The translations under genes were made by a program, and so were the position numbers. Positions 61,701 to 64,000 of a stretch of 64,000 nucleotides of DNA are shown here, one piece after another (the first letter of the stretch is position 1; each line of letters starts with the position of its first letter). The stretch comes from Diploscapter coronatus. Its lineage: Eukaryota; Nematoda; Chromadorea; Rhabditida; Rhabditidae. The notes below the pieces were generated by a model. It was not told where the DNA came from. It did not search any database and saw nothing but the letters and a program-made list of their open reading frames with translations. The stretch is taken from NCBI GenBank assembly GCA_964036155.1, contig OZ038423.1, positions 78,817,249-78,881,248 on the forward strand. The letters are read 5' to 3'.

Positions 61701-62671
61701 ATCCAAAATCGATACGATCAGATCAGAATCATAGGGAAAATGTCGTATAATTTTTAATTTTCCATAAAAATCTCTTTATTTTAATATCGACTAGAGTCAA
61801 TCATGTCACTTCATGGGATGAAAAAAAATCGACTGAAATTTTTAATACACTTTCCTGTAGATAATTTTTATCAGTGAGCTTGAGCAGAATAAAATTTATC
61901 ATTCGTTTTTTTTTTCCATTCTACTCAAAGATAATGATTATGTACAGATATTTTGCGTTAAAGTTGAACAAAGATAGTTTGTTGATAAAACCTGAAAATA
62001 GATCTGCTTATTGAAGTTGATCTTATTCATGTTTGGAAAGTTTACCCTCTTTTGAAACAACGTACTTAATAAAGACGAAGAAAGTGGGTGAACTTTCCAA
62101 TTTTCGAATGGCAAACTGGATAAACTTTCCATGAAGCCAAATGAAAATGAGTAATCGAATATCTTTTCTTTGATTGAGCATTCGTTTCTTTGAACATGAC
62201 AGTAACGAAATTGGGAACTATAAAATCTAGGCGAACAGAATTTTCATATCAAGTATCAAATCAGTTCCTACTACAACACTACTTTAAATCTAAACCTAAA
62301 TCAATTCTAAAGAGGATATGAAATAACACAGGCAGGTGTACTGATTTTCGATCCAGAAAAGTTCGATTTTATGCAATATTCGGAAATTTTTAAATGAAAA
62401 GTCAAATCAATAAAATTATTCCATCTTTTCAAAATTTTAAAAATCCAGGATTTTTTCGAAATAATCATAGGTAAAAGCGGATTCCTGGAAAGTTAACACG
62501 TTTTTCTTCTTCTTCATCAAAAATTCGACTTTCAATCAGTACTAACTTTTCCCGAAACTAAAGAAATCCTTAAATTGACTTGTCATTTGAAAAATTCGAA
62601 AGTAAAGAAAAAAGAAAACTTTCCGGGCCTACCAGCCGTTTTCATCGAATCATTAAATCAGTCAGTATTTT
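58773..62671. other. Upstream region of the GEF gene, no assigned gene
   Basis: The plus strand is purine-rich, so the minus strand is pyrimidine-rich like nematode introns. A possible alternative first exon at 60203-60230 (minus; MSYRPRPNL then GTTAGT donor) would splice in frame only to the exon at 52042-52130. A duplicated segment lies at 60272-60294 and 60438-60460. On the minus strand GGTATAAGAC near 61600 is a weak TATA candidate. Nothing else is convincing. Confidence 0.4.
60272..60460. repeat. Direct repeat of a 23-bp segment
   Basis: GGGGAAATCAATGAAACTGA plus AAC occurs at 60272-60294 and 60438-60460, inside longer similar stretches (AAACATGTGAGCGG / AAATATGTGGGCGG). On the minus strand both contain GTTTCAG, a potential acceptor, so this may be a duplicated leader or promoter segment of the GEF. 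Confidence 0.6.
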
Positions 62672-64000
62672 CTATTCTTTGCTTTCGAAGAACGTATCTA
62701 GAGATCTCCTGAGCAGCTCGTACATCGCGTTTGTGATTCCCCAAGCGAGCAGCGAGCGAGTGAAGTTCAGATGCACGCCCAGGTACAGATTCCTGATCGA
62801 TCCGCCTCGATCTCTCCAGATCTCCGCGAACACCATGAAGGGGTTCTCGAAGGGCACGCCCACCTGAAAATTATACTTTATCAGTTTCTTCAAATTTAGA
62901 ATTTATTTTGTAACTTTTTCAATGAAATTTCGTGACAATGTAAGTTTAAACTCATGAAGCTTCACGTAACTTCAAAGATTTCACGTTTCAATTGCTAATT
63001 TAGACATAAATGACAACCCAAACTAATTTCATGAAATATATTGACAAATAACCAGGGTTACACTTTTCGAAAATCTAAAAAGATAACCTTCGAAAGTTAA
63101 AATTACCTAAAATGAATTAAAAAATAACCTTGCTCTGCATGTGATTTTTGACGACGTTGATGGGAAAGAAGAGGGTCGAAATTGAGGCGCCGAGCACTGC
63201 GCCCGAGACGAAATCGCTGAAGAAGTAGACGACTTGTCGATGCTTGTCGAGACTGTCTGAGGAGCCCGATTCCCGAATCTAGAAACACGGAGCACATAGG
63301 AAACTTTCAATAAGTCATTTTTTAGAAGTTAAAAAAACTCTCAGAAGAGTATAGATATATGAATTCAGAAAAGAAATGCATTATGAATTAAAAAATAATT
63401 TTTGAAATTAGAAAAAAAACTTTAACGGCATACTTTCTGTTTTAAAGGCTCCCTCAGTGTGAAGAAGAGTGCATTGGAGAGCGAGTTGCGAGCGACTATG
63501 ATGGAAAGGCCGCGGTAATATTCCCGAAATCCGTAAGGCTGGAACAGTAAATAAATCAGGTTTGCCAAAAATGCCAATTTGAAATGATAAAAACCAGAAA
63601 CTATTGGATAAATAGGATAAGTTTGACTAAGGAAGGAATAAATTCCTATTTGAATGTCTTGTTGTCGAATACACGTTATTTTCGAGTTATCAGACAAAAT
63701 AATCTTCTTTCCAAAAAGTCTGCCAAGAAAAATAGTAAATTTTAAAAAATAATTTAAGAAAAAACTAACCCTGAGAGATTTGAAAGCTTCACCCGTATTG
63801 TTGAAATGCATATTGTACGTGGAGGTTTGGAGAAGGACCTGGACTCGCTCCAGAGGACATAATGACGCTTCGCACATACCGGCTGAAATAGAAAAAAAAA
63901 ATTTAATTAAAAATAAGAATAATTTCTCTAAAAAAATAAAATTTTGCCTAAAAAGGCGGCTTGTGCATGACAGGTCGTGAATGACGTGTTGGGAGGGGAG
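62672..64000 (-). CDS. SLC25A51: Mitochondrial carrier, SLC25A51 (NAD+ transporter) type, N-terminus outside window
   Basis: Exons in transcript order: 63948 to beyond 64000, 63770-63882, 63434-63538, 63129-63278, 62672-62863. Characteristic segments: CEASLCPLERVQVLLQT (second Px[DE]xx[KR]-type motif), FREYYRGLSIIVARNSLSNA, ALFFTLREPLKQK, SGAVLGASISTLFFPINVVK and NLYLGVHLNFTRSLLAWGIT. The PLERVQ and FFPINVVK motifs and the LSNALFFTLREP block single out the SLC25A51/52 group, which imports NAD+ across the mitochondrial inner membrane. The first visible exon (TSFTTCHAQAAFL) ends in a GC donor (TAG|GCAAAA), the only junction that keeps phase with AGMCEAS. The first repeat and start codon lie right of the window. 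Confidence 0.93.

Overview
The window looks like chromosomal DNA of a rhabditid-type nematode that is not C. elegans itself. The genes have many short introns, mostly 40-400 nt, ending in TTTTCAG. Several open reading frames are preceded by a bare TTTTCAG a few bases upstream of the ATG, as expected of spliced-leader acceptors. The proteins are ordinary metazoan ones. I rebuilt exon chains by hand from splice signals, phase continuity and family homology. In every model except one exon, the exon lengths close in frame.

Layout. 365-2067 (+): 3' part of a globin gene. 2925-5991 (-): secreted class-2 lipase. 5992-11067: gene-poor, rich in small inverted-repeat elements. 11068-23473 (+): five genes head to tail, EMC6, DUS3L, GCC1, TSEN34 and LSM2, separated by 320-560 nt; each downstream ATG has a TTNTCAG-type acceptor just upstream, so I read this as a candidate polycistronic operon. 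24662-38404 (+): complete alpha-spectrin (spc-1), about 2425 residues in 34 exons. 38910-41045 (-): protein with two C2H2-like fingers. 41414-46834 (+): XPC/Rad4 DNA-damage recognition protein, divergent from the finger gene across about 370 bp. 47653-58772 (-): Dbl-family GEF with SH3-DH-PH order (collybistin/Asef type), with a long alternatively startable 5' region. 62672-64000 (-): mitochondrial carrier of the SLC25A51 type, running off the window.

The operon candidate joins ER membrane-protein insertion (EMC6), tRNA dihydrouridylation (DUS3L), a trans-Golgi golgin (GCC1), tRNA splicing (TSEN34) and mRNA decay/U6 snRNP (LSM2): general housekeeping rather than one pathway.

Most unusual are (i) many short foldback (MITE-like) elements in introns and spacers, several with clear 8-9 bp target duplications, and many sharing one core (GAAATAGCAT or close variants) although their terminal repeats differ; (ii) splice-site oddities: five GC-AG introns, two introns that only work with a CCG 3' end, one 15-nt microexon in alpha-spectrin and one in-frame 48-nt optional intron in GCC1; (iii) a one-base phase break in the GEF DH domain. 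No CRISPR array, rRNA or convincing tRNA gene was seen.
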